Positions 26,697 to 36,024 of a DNA stretch of 45,007 bases are shown here, piece after piece; position 1 is the stretch's first letter, and the number at the start of each line of letters is the position of its first letter. Under the pieces are notes generated by a model that saw nothing but the letters and a program-made list of their open reading frames with translations, was not told the DNA's origin and did no database searches. Position numbers and translations under genes: made by a program. The stretch lies in contig NZ_BMQI01000044.1 in NCBI RefSeq assembly GCF_014648035.1, forward strand, positions 1 through 45,007, given 5' to 3'. The stretch comes from Shewanella algicola (lineage in GTDB: Bacteria; Pseudomonadota; Gammaproteobacteria; Enterobacterales; Shewanellaceae).

Positions 26697-26715
26697 GTGT
26701 CTCTCCTATCTCGGT

Positions 26716-28128
26716 TTAGTATGGTTGACGAATATCGACAAAATGACCGGCTACTGCAGCGGCGGCTGCCATCGCGGGGCTCACCAAATGAGTACGACTA
26801 CCACGGCCTTGACGACCTTCAAAATTACGATTACTGGTTGAAGCACAACGGTCGCCCACTTCTAAACGATCATCATTCATCGCTAAACACATTGAACAGC
26901 CCGGCAAACGCCATTCAAAGCCTGCATCGATAAAGATTTTATCTAAGCCTTCCGCTTCTGCTTGAATTTTTACCTGGCCAGAACCCGGTACCACAATCGC
27001 CACTACACCCTCAGCCACCTTGCGGTTTTTGGCATGCACAGCCGCGGAACGTAAATCTTCAATACGTGAATTGGTACAAGAACCAATAAACACCTTATTA
27101 ATGCTGATGTCTGTCATTTTAGTACCTGGCGTTAAGCCAATGTAATCTAATGCTTTAATCATGCTAGATTGGTTAATCAAATTAGATTCTTGTTCAGGAT
27201 TAGGCACTACACCGTCAATCGCCACTACTTGCCCAGGGTTAGTTCCCCAGGTCAATTGTGGCGCGATATCGTTAGCATCTAATACCACTTCAGCATCAAA
27301 TACGGCATCGGCATCGGTTTTAAGCTGTGACCACGCAGCAACAGCTTGCTCCCACACATCATCTTTTGGCGCAAACTCACGGCCCTTTAGGTACTCAAAG
27401 GTGGTTTGGTCTGGAGCAACCATACCAGCTTTGGCGCCCATTTCGATGGCCATATTACATAAGGTCATGCGACCTTCCATACTTAATGCTTCAATGGCTT
27501 GGCCACAAAACTCAACCACGTAGCCTGTACCACCATCCATACCAAGCTTGCCGATAATGGCCAATACAATATCTTTTGCGGTAACGCCGTCAGTTACCTG
27601 ACCGCGCACTTCAACTTTCATGGTTTTAGCTTTAAGTTGACGCAGTGTTTGGGTGGCAAGCACGTGCTCAACTTCTGATGTCCCAATACCAAATGCCAAT
27701 GCACCAAATGCACCATGAGTGGCAGTGTGCGAGTCGCCGCATACAATCACAGTACCCGGAAGGGTAATACCAAGTTCTGGCCCCATGACATGCACAATAC
27801 CCTGGTTTGGGTGGTGAATGTCGTATAAACGCACGCCAAAATCTTTACAGTTTTGCGCTAAGGTTTCAACTTGCGTACGCGCCATTGAGCTCAACGCATC
27901 TAAACTTGCGCTGCGCGTTGAGGTGTTATGATCCATGGTGGCAAAAGTTTTTTGTGGTGCACGTAATTGACGCCCTGCCACTTTTAAGCCACTAAAGGCT
28001 TGAGGTGATGTCACTTCATGCACTAAATGACGGTCAACATAGACTATTGGCGCTTCACCTTCTGGGCTCGCAACAATATGCGCATCCCACACTTTTTCGT
28101 ATAGGGTTTTACCTGTTACCTGGGCCAT
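26716..28128 (-). CDS. leuC: 3-isopropylmalate dehydratase large subunit
   Basis: LeuC is the aconitase-type 4Fe-4S subunit of isopropylmalate isomerase. This 470-aa protein has the family blocks VYVDRHLVHEVTSPQAF, VCGDSHTATHGAFGALAFGIGTSEVEHVLATQTL, FIGSCTNSRIEDLR (first cluster Cys) and GCSMCLAMNDD (the CxxC pair). Its start overlaps the leuB stop by one base (TAATG). Confidence 0.98.
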   Translation of the reverse strand: MAQVTGKTLYEKVWDAHIVASPEGEAPIVYVDRHLVHEVTSPQAFSGLKVAGRQLRAPQKTFATMDHNTSTRSASLDALSSMARTQVETLAQNCKDFGVRLYDIHHPNQGIVHVMGPELGITLPGTVIVCGDSHTATHGAFGALAFGIGTSEVEHVLATQTLRQLKAKTMKVEVRGQVTDGVTAKDIVLAIIGKLGMDGGTGYVVEFCGQAIEALSMEGRMTLCNMAIEMGAKAGMVAPDQTTFEYLKGREFAPKDDVWEQAVAAWSQLKTDADAVFDAEVVLDANDIAPQLTWGTNPGQVVAIDGVVPNPEQESNLINQSSMIKALDYIGLTPGTKMTDISINKVFIGSCTNSRIEDLRSAAVHAKNRKVAEGVVAIVVPGSGQVKIQAEAEGLDKIFIDAGFEWRLPGCSMCLAMNDDRLEVGDRCASTSNRNFEGRQGRGSRTHLVSPAMAAAAAVAGHFVDIRQPY

Positions 28129-29222
28129 TACACACCTTCCTGAATTGCTTGAGCAATAAAATCGCCCATTTGTGCTGTCGACTTTGCTTCGCTACGCTTA
28201 TCTGCCGCTAATAACTCACCGGTTAAATAACCACTTGATAATGCTTTAGTGACTGCACGCTCAATGGCGCTGGCCGCTTCTTCTTGCTTTAAGCTATGAC
28301 GTAACATTAATGCTGCTGATAAAATTTGTGCAACAGGGTTAGCAATACCCTGGCCGGCAATATCTGGCGCACTGCCACCAGCGGGCTCAAATAAACCAAA
28401 GCCTGTGCTGTTCATGCTGGCTGACGATAACAAGCCCATTGAGCCAGTTAACATGGCGATTTCATCTGACAAAATATCGCCAAATAAATTTGAACATAAC
28501 ATCACGTCAAACTCGTCTGGACGACGCAGCAACTGCATAGTCGCGTTATCAATATAGATATGTTCTAAGGTGACATCTGGAAAGTCTTTAGCAACCTCCT
28601 CAACCACTTGACGCCATAATACTGAGCAGGCTAACACGTTGGCTTTGTCTACAGAGGTAACCTTGTTTTTACGGCCTCGGGCGGCTTCAAATGCAATGCG
28701 GGCAATGCGGCTGATCTCGCGGCGACTATAGCGCATGGTGTCAAATGCTTCTTCGTCATCACCTTCGCCTTGACGGCCTTTTGGCTTGCCAAAGTAAATA
28801 CCGCCGGTTAACTCACGCACGCACAATACATCAAACCCACGGGCTGAGATGTCACTGCGCAGCGGTGACATGTGCTCTAACCCATCATGTAATTTGGCTG
28901 GGCGTAAGTTGCAAAATAATTCAAAATGGCCACGTAATGGCAATAATGCACCACGTTCAGGCTGGTCATTAGGCGGTAAGTGTTCCCATTTAGGGCCGCC
29001 TACACTACCAAATAAAATGGCATCGGCTGCTTCACAGCCTTTTAAGGTCGAGTCAGGTAATGGACAACCATGGTTATCAATGGCAATACCGCCAACGTCA
29101 TATTCGCTGTAGCTAATGTCTAGCCCAAAGCGTGTTTCCACTGCGCTGAGCACTTTACGCGCTTCGGCCATCACTTCAGGACCAATACCATCACCCGACA
29201 AAACTGCTATTTGATAACTCAT
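28128..29222 (-). CDS. leuB: 3-isopropylmalate dehydrogenase
   Basis: LeuB is the NAD-dependent oxidative decarboxylase that turns 3-isopropylmalate into 2-ketoisocaproate. This 364-aa protein has IAVLSGDGIGPEVMAEA, VRELTGGIYFGKPKGR (proteobacterial loop), YIDNATMQLLRRPDEFDVMLCSNLFGDILSDE and EPAGGSAPDIAGQGIANPVAQIL. It overlaps leuA by 4 bases (ATGA). Confidence 0.98.
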   Translation of the reverse strand: MSYQIAVLSGDGIGPEVMAEARKVLSAVETRFGLDISYSEYDVGGIAIDNHGCPLPDSTLKGCEAADAILFGSVGGPKWEHLPPNDQPERGALLPLRGHFELFCNLRPAKLHDGLEHMSPLRSDISARGFDVLCVRELTGGIYFGKPKGRQGEGDDEEAFDTMRYSRREISRIARIAFEAARGRKNKVTSVDKANVLACSVLWRQVVEEVAKDFPDVTLEHIYIDNATMQLLRRPDEFDVMLCSNLFGDILSDEIAMLTGSMGLLSSASMNSTGFGLFEPAGGSAPDIAGQGIANPVAQILSAALMLRHSLKQEEAASAIERAVTKALSSGYLTGELLAADKRSEAKSTAQMGDFIAQAIQEGV

Positions 29223-30787
29223 ACGCCGCCTAACTCCCTTTCTTTATGGATCTGTTGTTTAAAATCAGCCACTTTATCTGCACGGTACACTAGGTTCATC
29301 ACATGCACGAGTGCTTGGGCCGATGCTTCGACGACATCTGTAGCTAAACCGACACCGTGGAACATTTGTTCATTATATTTTGCGGTAATATCAACCTGAC
29401 CTAGCGCATTTTGGCCTTCGCCTTTAGCACCTAGCTTATAGTTGGTAATATTAATTTGACGTTGAGTAGCACGCGCAATGGCGTTATAAGCCGCATCAAC
29501 AGGACCATTGCCCGTTGCCGCTTCAGTAAAGTCTTTGCCATCAACCGCAATTCGCACAGTGGCTGTAGCCACCCCTTCTGTTGAATCTGATTGCACCATC
29601 AAATGTTGTAATGTGTATTGGTCATCATCTTGAGCTTGTGACTCCATATACACTAAGGCTTCGAGGTCATAGTCAAACACCTGACCTTTTTTGTCTGCAA
29701 GAGTTAAAAATTGCTCATATAAGCTGTCCATATCGTAATCGCTAGGCTGATAACCCATTTCTTCCATACGATGTTTGATTACATGGCGTCCAGAACGAGA
29801 AGTCATGTTTAGGTTATTACGGTTTAGGCCAATGCTTTCTGGCGTCATGATCTCGTAAGTATTTTTGGCTTTTAGCATGCCGTCCTGATGAATACCTGAC
29901 GAATGCGAAAATGCATTTGTGCCAACAATCGCTTTGTTTGCTTGAATTGGCATATTACAAAGCTGGCTCACTAACGACGATGTACGGTGAATTTCTTTGG
30001 CGTTGATGCCAGTGTCTAAATCTAGCAACCCTTTGCGCGTTGCTAAAATCATTGCGATTTCTTCTAATGAACAGTTACCCGCACGCTCGCCAATACCATT
30101 AATGGTACATTCAATTTGGCGCGCACCCATTTCAACCGCGGCAATCGAGTTAGCTACAGACAAGCCTAAGTCATCATGACAATGCACTGAAATCACAGCT
30201 TGGTCGATATTAGGAACGCGGTTGAAAAGCGTTTGAATAATACCGCCAAACTCACTTGGTACTGTGTAACCGACTGTATCAGGGATATTGATAGTGCGAG
30301 CACCGGCTTTAATGGCCGCTTCAACCATACGGCACAAATTATCAATTGGGGTACGGCCAGCATCTTCACATGAAAACTCAACATCGTCAGTAAAGCGTCT
30401 GGCGTATTTTACCGCGCCAACCGCCATGTCTAACACGTCATCAAACGAGCGCTTTAGCTTGCTTTCAACATGAATAGTTGATGTTGAAATAAAGGTATGA
30501 ATACGAAACTGTTCAGCCACAGACAAAGCTTGCGCAGCAGCATCAATGTCTTTTTCAAGAGCACGAGACAAAGCACACACACGGCTGTTTTTAATGGTTT
30601 TAGCAATGGTCTGCACCGAATGAAAATCACCTGGAGATGACACAGGGAAACCCACTTCCATTACATCAACGCCCAAACGCTCTAGAGCCAACGCAATTTG
30701 TAGCTTCTCTTTAACGGTTAAACTCGCTGCTAACGCTTGCTCACCATCACGTAAGGTAGTATCAAAAATTATGACTCTGTTGGACAT
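29219..30787 (-). CDS. leuA: 2-isopropylmalate synthase
   Basis: LeuA condenses acetyl-CoA with 2-ketoisovalerate, the committed and leucine-inhibited step. This 522-aa protein has the N-terminal catalytic TIM barrel with IIFDTTLRDGEQALAASLTVKEKLQIALALERLGVDVMEVGFP, SVHCHDDLGLSVANSIAAVEMGARQIECTINGIGERAGN, and a C-terminal allosteric domain. The frame is open to 30823, but the start at 30787 (MSNRVIIFDTT) matches E. coli and has GGAGAA 8 bases upstream. It is first in leuABCD and preceded by a leader peptide and attenuator. Confidence 0.97.
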   Translation of the reverse strand: MSNRVIIFDTTLRDGEQALAASLTVKEKLQIALALERLGVDVMEVGFPVSSPGDFHSVQTIAKTIKNSRVCALSRALEKDIDAAAQALSVAEQFRIHTFISTSTIHVESKLKRSFDDVLDMAVGAVKYARRFTDDVEFSCEDAGRTPIDNLCRMVEAAIKAGARTINIPDTVGYTVPSEFGGIIQTLFNRVPNIDQAVISVHCHDDLGLSVANSIAAVEMGARQIECTINGIGERAGNCSLEEIAMILATRKGLLDLDTGINAKEIHRTSSLVSQLCNMPIQANKAIVGTNAFSHSSGIHQDGMLKAKNTYEIMTPESIGLNRNNLNMTSRSGRHVIKHRMEEMGYQPSDYDMDSLYEQFLTLADKKGQVFDYDLEALVYMESQAQDDDQYTLQHLMVQSDSTEGVATATVRIAVDGKDFTEAATGNGPVDAAYNAIARATQRQINITNYKLGAKGEGQNALGQVDITAKYNEQMFHGVGLATDVVEASAQALVHVMNLVYRADKVADFKQQIHKERELGGV

Positions 30788-30865
30788 CGAATTTCTCCAT
30801 CGACCATCTTGTATGTATTTCACCTAACTGCAAACATCACAACTGGCTCGTTTCAAAAGGGCTAT

Positions 30866-30900
30866 AAACAAAAAACCCCGCGACTATTAGCGCGGGGTTT
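30866..30900 (-). terminator. leu attenuator terminator hairpin
   Basis: A perfect 10-bp stem (30891-30900 with 30873-30882, loop of 8) is followed by a T-run on the minus strand, between leuL and leuA. The CCGCGC part of its first arm can instead pair with GCGCGG at 30948-30943, forming an alternative antiterminator. A pause hairpin of 7 bp (30970-30976 with 30938-30944) overlaps the leader peptide codons. These are the three exclusive structures of classic attenuation. Confidence 0.9.
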
Positions 30901-30916
30901 GTGTATGCTTAATGAT

Positions 30917-31000
30917 TTATTTTGCATGTAACACAAAGGACTCCGCGCAGCATATGCGAGAGAGGAGAAGGAGTCCGAGTAAAGTTGATTGTGTATTCAT
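30917..31000 (-). CDS. leuL: leu operon leader peptide
   Basis: This 27-aa peptide starts MNTQSTLLGLLLLSR and holds six leucines within seven consecutive codons (TTA CTC GGA CTC CTT CTC CTC). Ribosome stalling there under leucine shortage would free the 30938-30944 arm's partner for antitermination, turning on leuABCD. An in-frame ATG five codons upstream (31015) would give a 32-aa form. No strong ribosome site separates the two. The peptide is too short for usual gene callers; identification rests on the leucine run, position and attenuator structures. Confidence 0.9.
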   Translation of the reverse strand: MNTQSTLLGLLLLSRICCAESFVLHAK

Positions 31001-31059
31001 GGCTTCATTATTCATTTTTAATAAATAGATATTCTGTATAAATTATCTCTATGAGTAAT

Positions 31060-31087
31060 ATTTAACGCGACCAGCCTCCGCTGTCAA
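31060..31087 (-). promoter_or_regulatory. Predicted leu operon promoter
   Basis: The minus strand carries a perfect -35 TTGACA (31087-31082), a 16-base spacer and TTAAAT (31065-31060) as -10. Transcription would start about 31053, some 40-50 bases before leuL. The rest of 31088-31319 shows no other gene and must hold the promoter of the divergent gene at 31320. Confidence 0.55.
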
Positions 31088-31319
31088 CCTTAAATTGATC
31101 AACTTGAGCAAGATTACGATGTACTAGTACTGCATTACAGCTGTTTAAACCAAAAGCCCTTATTAAATTGAACACAAAACAAACCTAACATGGATGATAT
31201 TAAACCAATGAGCTAGATCAAAATTCGCGCACATAAGTCGCTGCATCGATTATATATTTATGTATCATGTTTTAAAAAATCGTATACTGCCAACAACCCA
31301 ATATGAGTAGATATTAACG

Positions 31320-33146
31320 ATGACACGATCGAGAAACACAAGTGATAATAAATTAAGTCGAATGTTTGGCTTTATTTTAGGATTATTGATTGTTTCTCTG
31401 GCATCTCCCGCTACAGCTCAAGTAACACAATCATTTTTAACAGCACAAGACGTTGTAAGTAACACTCAGCAACTTAGTGTAAATGAACAGTTAGATGTGA
31501 TTCACGACATCAATACACAACGTTCCGAGCAAGCAAAAATACTGATTGAAGGACTTGAGCAACAAAGCCTAGTGCAGCCCTTATCTGATGTGCAGACCCT
31601 TCGTTTACGTTTATTACGCTGTTTTAATTTATTAGAGTTTGGTCATTTCGAGCAAGCAATCACTTTATCGACCCAAGGTGAGCAGACAGCCAGAGAATTA
31701 AAATACGATGCGGCTCGCCCTTACTTTATGCAATGTGGCGCTACTGCCTATCAAAGCATTGGCAATACTTTGCAAGAACAGTTGCTCACAGAAGAAGCTT
31801 TACGCTTGGCTAAACGCTATTCAGAAAAACAAGCGATTATCGGTAGTTTATATTTACGCAGTCGACAAAACACTAGCCTCGAAAACTACAATCAGTCAAT
31901 TGAAGACTTGCGCATAGGTCTTGATATTTATGATGAGGCGAAGCAGCAATTTCAACCATGGTATTTATTACCAAAATCATATGTACAGTTGGAAATATCT
32001 AATGTCTTTTTTTCTATGGGTGATGTTACCGAAGCATTGCACTTTGCAGAATTAGCAGTTTCGGACCCCTCAACGTTCGGTAGTCTTAATTTCGCACTTT
32101 CTATCAATTTAGCTCGTATAAATATTGAAATAGGCGATAAAGAAGCAGTAAAACGACACCTAAAACAGGCCGAAGCTGAAAACAATAGAATGACTGCCGA
32201 AAGGGATTTAGCTGTTGGTAGCGCTTTACTTGCGGCTATAAATCTTTTTATCGATAATTACGATTTAGCACAACAACAAGCATTACATAGCATAGAGTTA
32301 TTTACTAAATATCAAGAACCTATTTACGTTATGCGCATAAAGCGCACATTAGCCAAAGTCTACATAGCCCAGCAAAAAGACAATCAAGCATTAACGCTTC
32401 TCAATGAGATTATCGAACAAGCGACTGAACTTAAGCAATATTCAGACCTTGAAGAGTTTAATCAAATCGTCAGCGAATACTATGCCGATAAGCAACAATT
32501 TGAGTCGGCATACCATTATCAAATACAACGCTTTAATGCCGCCAAACAAGCCAATAACAAATTGAATAATGCGCATTTCATGCAATATAAAGCCAAGTTA
32601 TCGGCTCAAAATGAACCAAGCATAGACGAGAAACCAACGACCAATAATATTAATCAAAGCTTGTCTATTGCCGCACTAATTATCCTATTTCTGTCTGTCG
32701 GTTTAGTGCTCTTTTTAAGAAGAAAGCCGCTCTACACGAATGACGAATCCAAAGAGCAAAGCCAATCACAGATCATTAGTGCCATGCTTAATAATGCTAA
32801 GCAAGGTCACTATCAATTAAGCATGCTATTAATTAATATCAATCATATTCGCCAAGTCGATGTGCCCAATTTACTACGACAGCTACAACTAACCTTAAGA
32901 GAGCAAGACCAACTGTTTCGCCATAATCTTGATGAGCTCATCATTATCTTGCCTCACACCTCGGCCATTGGCGCTACCCGCGTAGTACACCAAATCGAAA
33001 CGGTATTAAATCTATGGCCAACAGACGTTAAAACCAGTATTGGGATCGCGAGTTTACAACAGTTAGATACATTTGAAGGACTAATGAAAAAGGCAGTATT
33101 GAATCAATTAAATAAAATGAAACCACAAGATAACCCGCTAAGCTAA
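31320..33146 (+). CDS. Periplasmic TPR protein with membrane segment and degenerate GGDEF domain
   Basis: This 608-aa protein has an N-terminal signal or anchor segment (about 15-34, ending SPATAQ) and a long periplasmic helical region with TPR-like repeats (about 90-415). A single membrane segment follows (447-466), then a short cytoplasmic domain (about 485-600). That domain has the end of a GGDEF fold: LLININHIRQVD where active enzymes have DxDxFK, LRQLQLTLREQDQLFRHNLDELIIILPHT where they have RxGGDEFxxLLP, and TSIGIASL. The GGDEF signature is NLDEL at 536-540, and the usual segment around NDxxGHxxGD is deleted. It cannot be a normal diguanylate cyclase and may be a sensor or binding protein. 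It is alone, converging on recQ. Confidence 0.8.
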   Translation: MTRSRNTSDNKLSRMFGFILGLLIVSLASPATAQVTQSFLTAQDVVSNTQQLSVNEQLDVIHDINTQRSEQAKILIEGLEQQSLVQPLSDVQTLRLRLLRCFNLLEFGHFEQAITLSTQGEQTARELKYDAARPYFMQCGATAYQSIGNTLQEQLLTEEALRLAKRYSEKQAIIGSLYLRSRQNTSLENYNQSIEDLRIGLDIYDEAKQQFQPWYLLPKSYVQLEISNVFFSMGDVTEALHFAELAVSDPSTFGSLNFALSINLARINIEIGDKEAVKRHLKQAEAENNRMTAERDLAVGSALLAAINLFIDNYDLAQQQALHSIELFTKYQEPIYVMRIKRTLAKVYIAQQKDNQALTLLNEIIEQATELKQYSDLEEFNQIVSEYYADKQQFESAYHYQIQRFNAAKQANNKLNNAHFMQYKAKLSAQNEPSIDEKPTTNNINQSLSIAALIILFLSVGLVLFLRRKPLYTNDESKEQSQSQIISAMLNNAKQGHYQLSMLLININHIRQVDVPNLLRQLQLTLREQDQLFRHNLDELIIILPHTSAIGATRVVHQIETVLNLWPTDVKTSIGIASLQQLDTFEGLMKKAVLNQLNKMKPQDNPLS

Positions 33147-33172
33147 GTCTGCAATATTTCGACAAAAAAATC

Positions 33173-33192
33173 GGCTAGACGTAGCACTAGCC
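33173..33192. terminator. Bidirectional terminator between the TPR gene and recQ
   Basis: GGCTAG (33173-33178) pairs with CTAGCC (33187-33192) across an 8-base loop. On the plus strand the stem is followed by TTTTGTC; on the minus strand by GATTTTTTTGTC. The recQ stop codon (33189-33187) lies inside the stem. Confidence 0.8.
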
Positions 33193-35031
33193 TTTTGTCA
33201 GATAATCACTGATCTCATCTAAAAACTCGCCACCAAATCGGTCGAGCTTAATTTGGCCAACACCATTTACCGCCAGCATTTCACCCGGGCTGGTTGGGAG
33301 CATGGCCGACATCTCTGCCAAAGTAGCATCGTTAAAGACTAAGTAGGGTGGGATATCATGCTGCTCTGCTAATTCGCGGCGTAACAACTTTAAGCGCGCA
33401 AACAGCTTTCTGTCATATTGTTGCGGTGCACGAGGGTTGGTTTTACGTTTTACATCAATCAGCTGAATGCGCGGTTCGGCCAACATTAACGATAATTCGG
33501 CTTTTAATACAGGCCTTGCCGCCGGATTTAACTTAATCGATGAGCCACGGGTAATATCCTGGCTAACTAACCCTAAATGGATTAACTGGCGGATGACACT
33601 GAGCCAATATTCAGTTGATTTATCTGCGCCAATCCCCCAGGTGGTTAGCTTGTCATGGCCCCTATCAACCACATTTGCAGCTTTAGAGCCTCTCAGTACA
33701 TCAATCACCTGATGAATACCAAATCGCTGTTGTAAACGATAAATACACGACAACACTTTTTGTGCATCTTCGGTACCATCATAGCGTTTAGGTGGATCCA
33801 AACAAATATCGCAGTTACCACAAGGCTCAGAGGCCACTTCATCAAAATAATGCAGTAATACTTGTCGACGACAAGTTTGCGCCTCTGCAAAAGCGGCCAT
33901 GGTATGTAACTTATGAAACTCAACCTGTTGTTGAGGCCCTGGTTCTGATTGCTCAATTAAATGTCTTACCCGGCCAATATCGGCAGGGTCAAACAACATA
34001 TAAGCTTCAGCATCTAAGCCATCTCGGCCTGCACGGCCAGTTTCTTGATAATAAGCTTCAATGCTTTTAGGGATATCGTAATGCACCACAAAACGCACAT
34101 TCGATTTATTAATTCCCATACCAAAAGCCACCGTAGCCACAACGATATCAACTTGGTCTTTCAAAAATTTGTCTTGTACATCCGCGCGATCATCTTGGCT
34201 CATCCCTGCATGATATGCTTGCGCATTAAAACCTTGTAAACGCAGGCGCTCTGCCACTTCATCTACCCGGCGACGACTACTGCAATATACAATGCCGCTG
34301 GCACCATTTTGTATGGTGACAAACTGACGTAACTGGTTAGCTGCATTTAATTTTTCAGCCACGGTATAACGAATATTTGGCCGATCAAAACTCGATAATA
34401 AAGTGTACGGAGCAATATTTAAACGCTCACAAATACTGAGTCGTGTCGCTTGATCTGCGGTGGCAGTTAATGCCATTAACGGAATATACGGAAAATACGC
34501 TTTTAACTGCCCAAGGGCTGCGTATTCTGGTCTAAAATCATGCCCCCACTGACTAATACAGTGAGCTTCATCTACCGCAAACATAGACAACTCAACCGAT
34601 TGTAAGCGCTCAATAAAATCTGGACGTAATAAGCGTTCAGGCGAGACATACAAGAGTTTTATCTCGCCAGCATGTAGTTTACGAAGCACTTCTGCACTTT
34701 GCTCACGCGGCAGCGATGAATTGAGATATGCAGCAGCTACACCGCTTTGTAATAAACTGTCTACTTGGTCTTTCATTAACGAAATCAAAGGTGACACAAC
34801 TATTGTCACACCCGGCAACACTAAAGCCGGTAACTGGTAGCACATACTTTTGCCGCCACCTGTAGGCATAATCACTAAGGTGTCTTGGCCCTGTAAACTG
34901 TGCTCAATCACTTCTCGCTGCCCTTCACGAAAGGCACGATAACCAAATACCTGCTGTAAACTGGTCGATAACACATCCTGCTCAGTAGCAGTATCAAGAG
35001 TTGGGCTTGGCGTCGAAGTCAGATTATCCAT
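33187..35031 (-). CDS. recQ: ATP-dependent DNA helicase RecQ
   Basis: RecQ is a 3'-5' helicase of recombination and replication repair. This 614-aa protein has the RecQ motif 0 region FGYRAFREGQREVI, Walker A TGGGKS at 57-62, DEAH at 154-157 followed by CISQWGHDFRPEY, motif VI QETGRAGRDG, and the zinc site with C387, C404, C407 and C410. A winged-helix RQC domain and a C-terminal HRDC domain (about 530-610) follow. Length and domain order are those of E. coli RecQ. It shares its neighbourhood with yigI and rarD as in E. coli, though pldA is missing. Confidence 0.98.
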   Translation of the reverse strand: MDNLTSTPSPTLDTATEQDVLSTSLQQVFGYRAFREGQREVIEHSLQGQDTLVIMPTGGGKSMCYQLPALVLPGVTIVVSPLISLMKDQVDSLLQSGVAAAYLNSSLPREQSAEVLRKLHAGEIKLLYVSPERLLRPDFIERLQSVELSMFAVDEAHCISQWGHDFRPEYAALGQLKAYFPYIPLMALTATADQATRLSICERLNIAPYTLLSSFDRPNIRYTVAEKLNAANQLRQFVTIQNGASGIVYCSSRRRVDEVAERLRLQGFNAQAYHAGMSQDDRADVQDKFLKDQVDIVVATVAFGMGINKSNVRFVVHYDIPKSIEAYYQETGRAGRDGLDAEAYMLFDPADIGRVRHLIEQSEPGPQQQVEFHKLHTMAAFAEAQTCRRQVLLHYFDEVASEPCGNCDICLDPPKRYDGTEDAQKVLSCIYRLQQRFGIHQVIDVLRGSKAANVVDRGHDKLTTWGIGADKSTEYWLSVIRQLIHLGLVSQDITRGSSIKLNPAARPVLKAELSLMLAEPRIQLIDVKRKTNPRAPQQYDRKLFARLKLLRRELAEQHDIPPYLVFNDATLAEMSAMLPTSPGEMLAVNGVGQIKLDRFGGEFLDEISDYLTKG

Positions 35032-35204
35032 TCACATTATGATGTCATTTAAAGAATGGTCATTTTAAAGCACTCAGCCACAGATGTCTTGAAGCAAAGT
35101 ACAATTGCCACATTTAACACGCCGATGATAATTGAGTATTGCTCACTTTAGCGTTAGATTAAATACTCTATGCGCATTGAAAATACATACCAAAATAATA
35201 AATC

Positions 35205-35400
35205 AACCTGAGCCCGGGATAAGGGATGAACTTATACTGTTTAAAATCAACATGTTATTCGCCATCACTTTCAAGCTTGTCATTTGTTCTGCTAATAAGA
35301 TGAATTGACGCGTCAATAGCTAACCTATTGTAAGTCGATTCAACGCAGTTAGCAGGGCAAAGGACTGTTTGAAAGGCGTTTATTATCCCGAGCTCAGGTT
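35205..35400. repeat. MITE-like element with 18-bp terminal inverted repeats
   Basis: AACCTGAGCCCGGGATAA (35205-35222) is matched as an inverted copy at 35383-35400 with one mismatch (17 of 18). The 196-base interior has no open frame of use. It contains a perfect 14-bp palindrome, ATTGACGCGTCAAT (35304-35317), near its centre. The right end stops 20 bases before the yigI start codon. No convincing target-site duplication is seen; the outer flanks are A+T-rich. I interpret it as a small non-autonomous element. The remaining recQ-side gap, 35032-35204, shows nothing clear. Confidence 0.6.
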
Positions 35401-35420
35401 AAATACGACAAGGATTGCCC

Positions 35421-35885
35421 ATGACTTCATCTATTCAAGATCAAGCCTTACAGCAAGTTGCAGATATTTTTGATAAACACGTACCCTTTCATAATCTACT
35501 CGGGCTAGACATTAAACATTACGACATCAATGGGGTTGAAGTCGTGATAAAAATGAAACCTGAGTTGATTGGCAACATCCATCAAAATATTCTTCATGGT
35601 GGCGTAACGGCCACATTACTCGATGTGGTGGGTGGTCTGACAGCCTTTGCGGGACTAGTTGCCAGCCGTGACGACTGGACAATGGAAGAGTTACAACAGC
35701 GCTTAACTACCCTAGGGACCATTGATATGCGGGTTGATTTTTTACGCCCGGGGCGCGGTGAAAGATTTACCGGTACCGGCACGGTTATCCGCGCAGGTAA
35801 TCGCGTATCGGTTTGCAAAATGGAACTGCACAATGAGTTAGGTACTCATATTGCTTTTGGTACAGGTACTTACATGGTCGGTTAA
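35421..35885 (+). CDS. yigI: YigI-type acyl-CoA thioesterase
   Basis: This 154-aa protein is a hotdog-fold thioesterase that should hydrolyse acyl-CoAs, like E. coli YigI. The match is close: ILHGGVTATLLDVVGGL (active-site HGG loop), EELQQRLTTLGTIDMRVDFLRPGRGERFTGTG, VELHNE-type KMELHNELGTHIAFGTGTYMVG at the end. A TTG at 35415 opens the frame two codons earlier, but the ATG at 35421 has AAGGA 7 bases upstream. Its promoter probably lies in or just before the inverted-repeat element. A terminator follows at 35976. Confidence 0.93.
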   Translation: MTSSIQDQALQQVADIFDKHVPFHNLLGLDIKHYDINGVEVVIKMKPELIGNIHQNILHGGVTATLLDVVGGLTAFAGLVASRDDWTMEELQQRLTTLGTIDMRVDFLRPGRGERFTGTGTVIRAGNRVSVCKMELHNELGTHIAFGTGTYMVG

Positions 35886-35975
35886 TTCATTATCGGTGAG
35901 GCGTTACCGGCATTGCCACGTGAAACTGGCAGGCAAACAATACAACAAATAGTTTAATCGCTTGTGTCATCCATG

Positions 35976-36002
35976 GGGGCGGCCTACAATCGCCCCTCTT
36001 TT
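35976..36002 (+). terminator. Terminator after yigI
   Basis: GGGGCG (35976-35981) pairs with CGCCCC (35991-35996) around a 9-base loop and is followed by TCTTTTGTTGTTG. It also argues that rarD starts after this point, not at the upstream TTG. Confidence 0.8.
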
Positions 36003-36024
36003 GTTGTTGCCAATGTTGACCATT

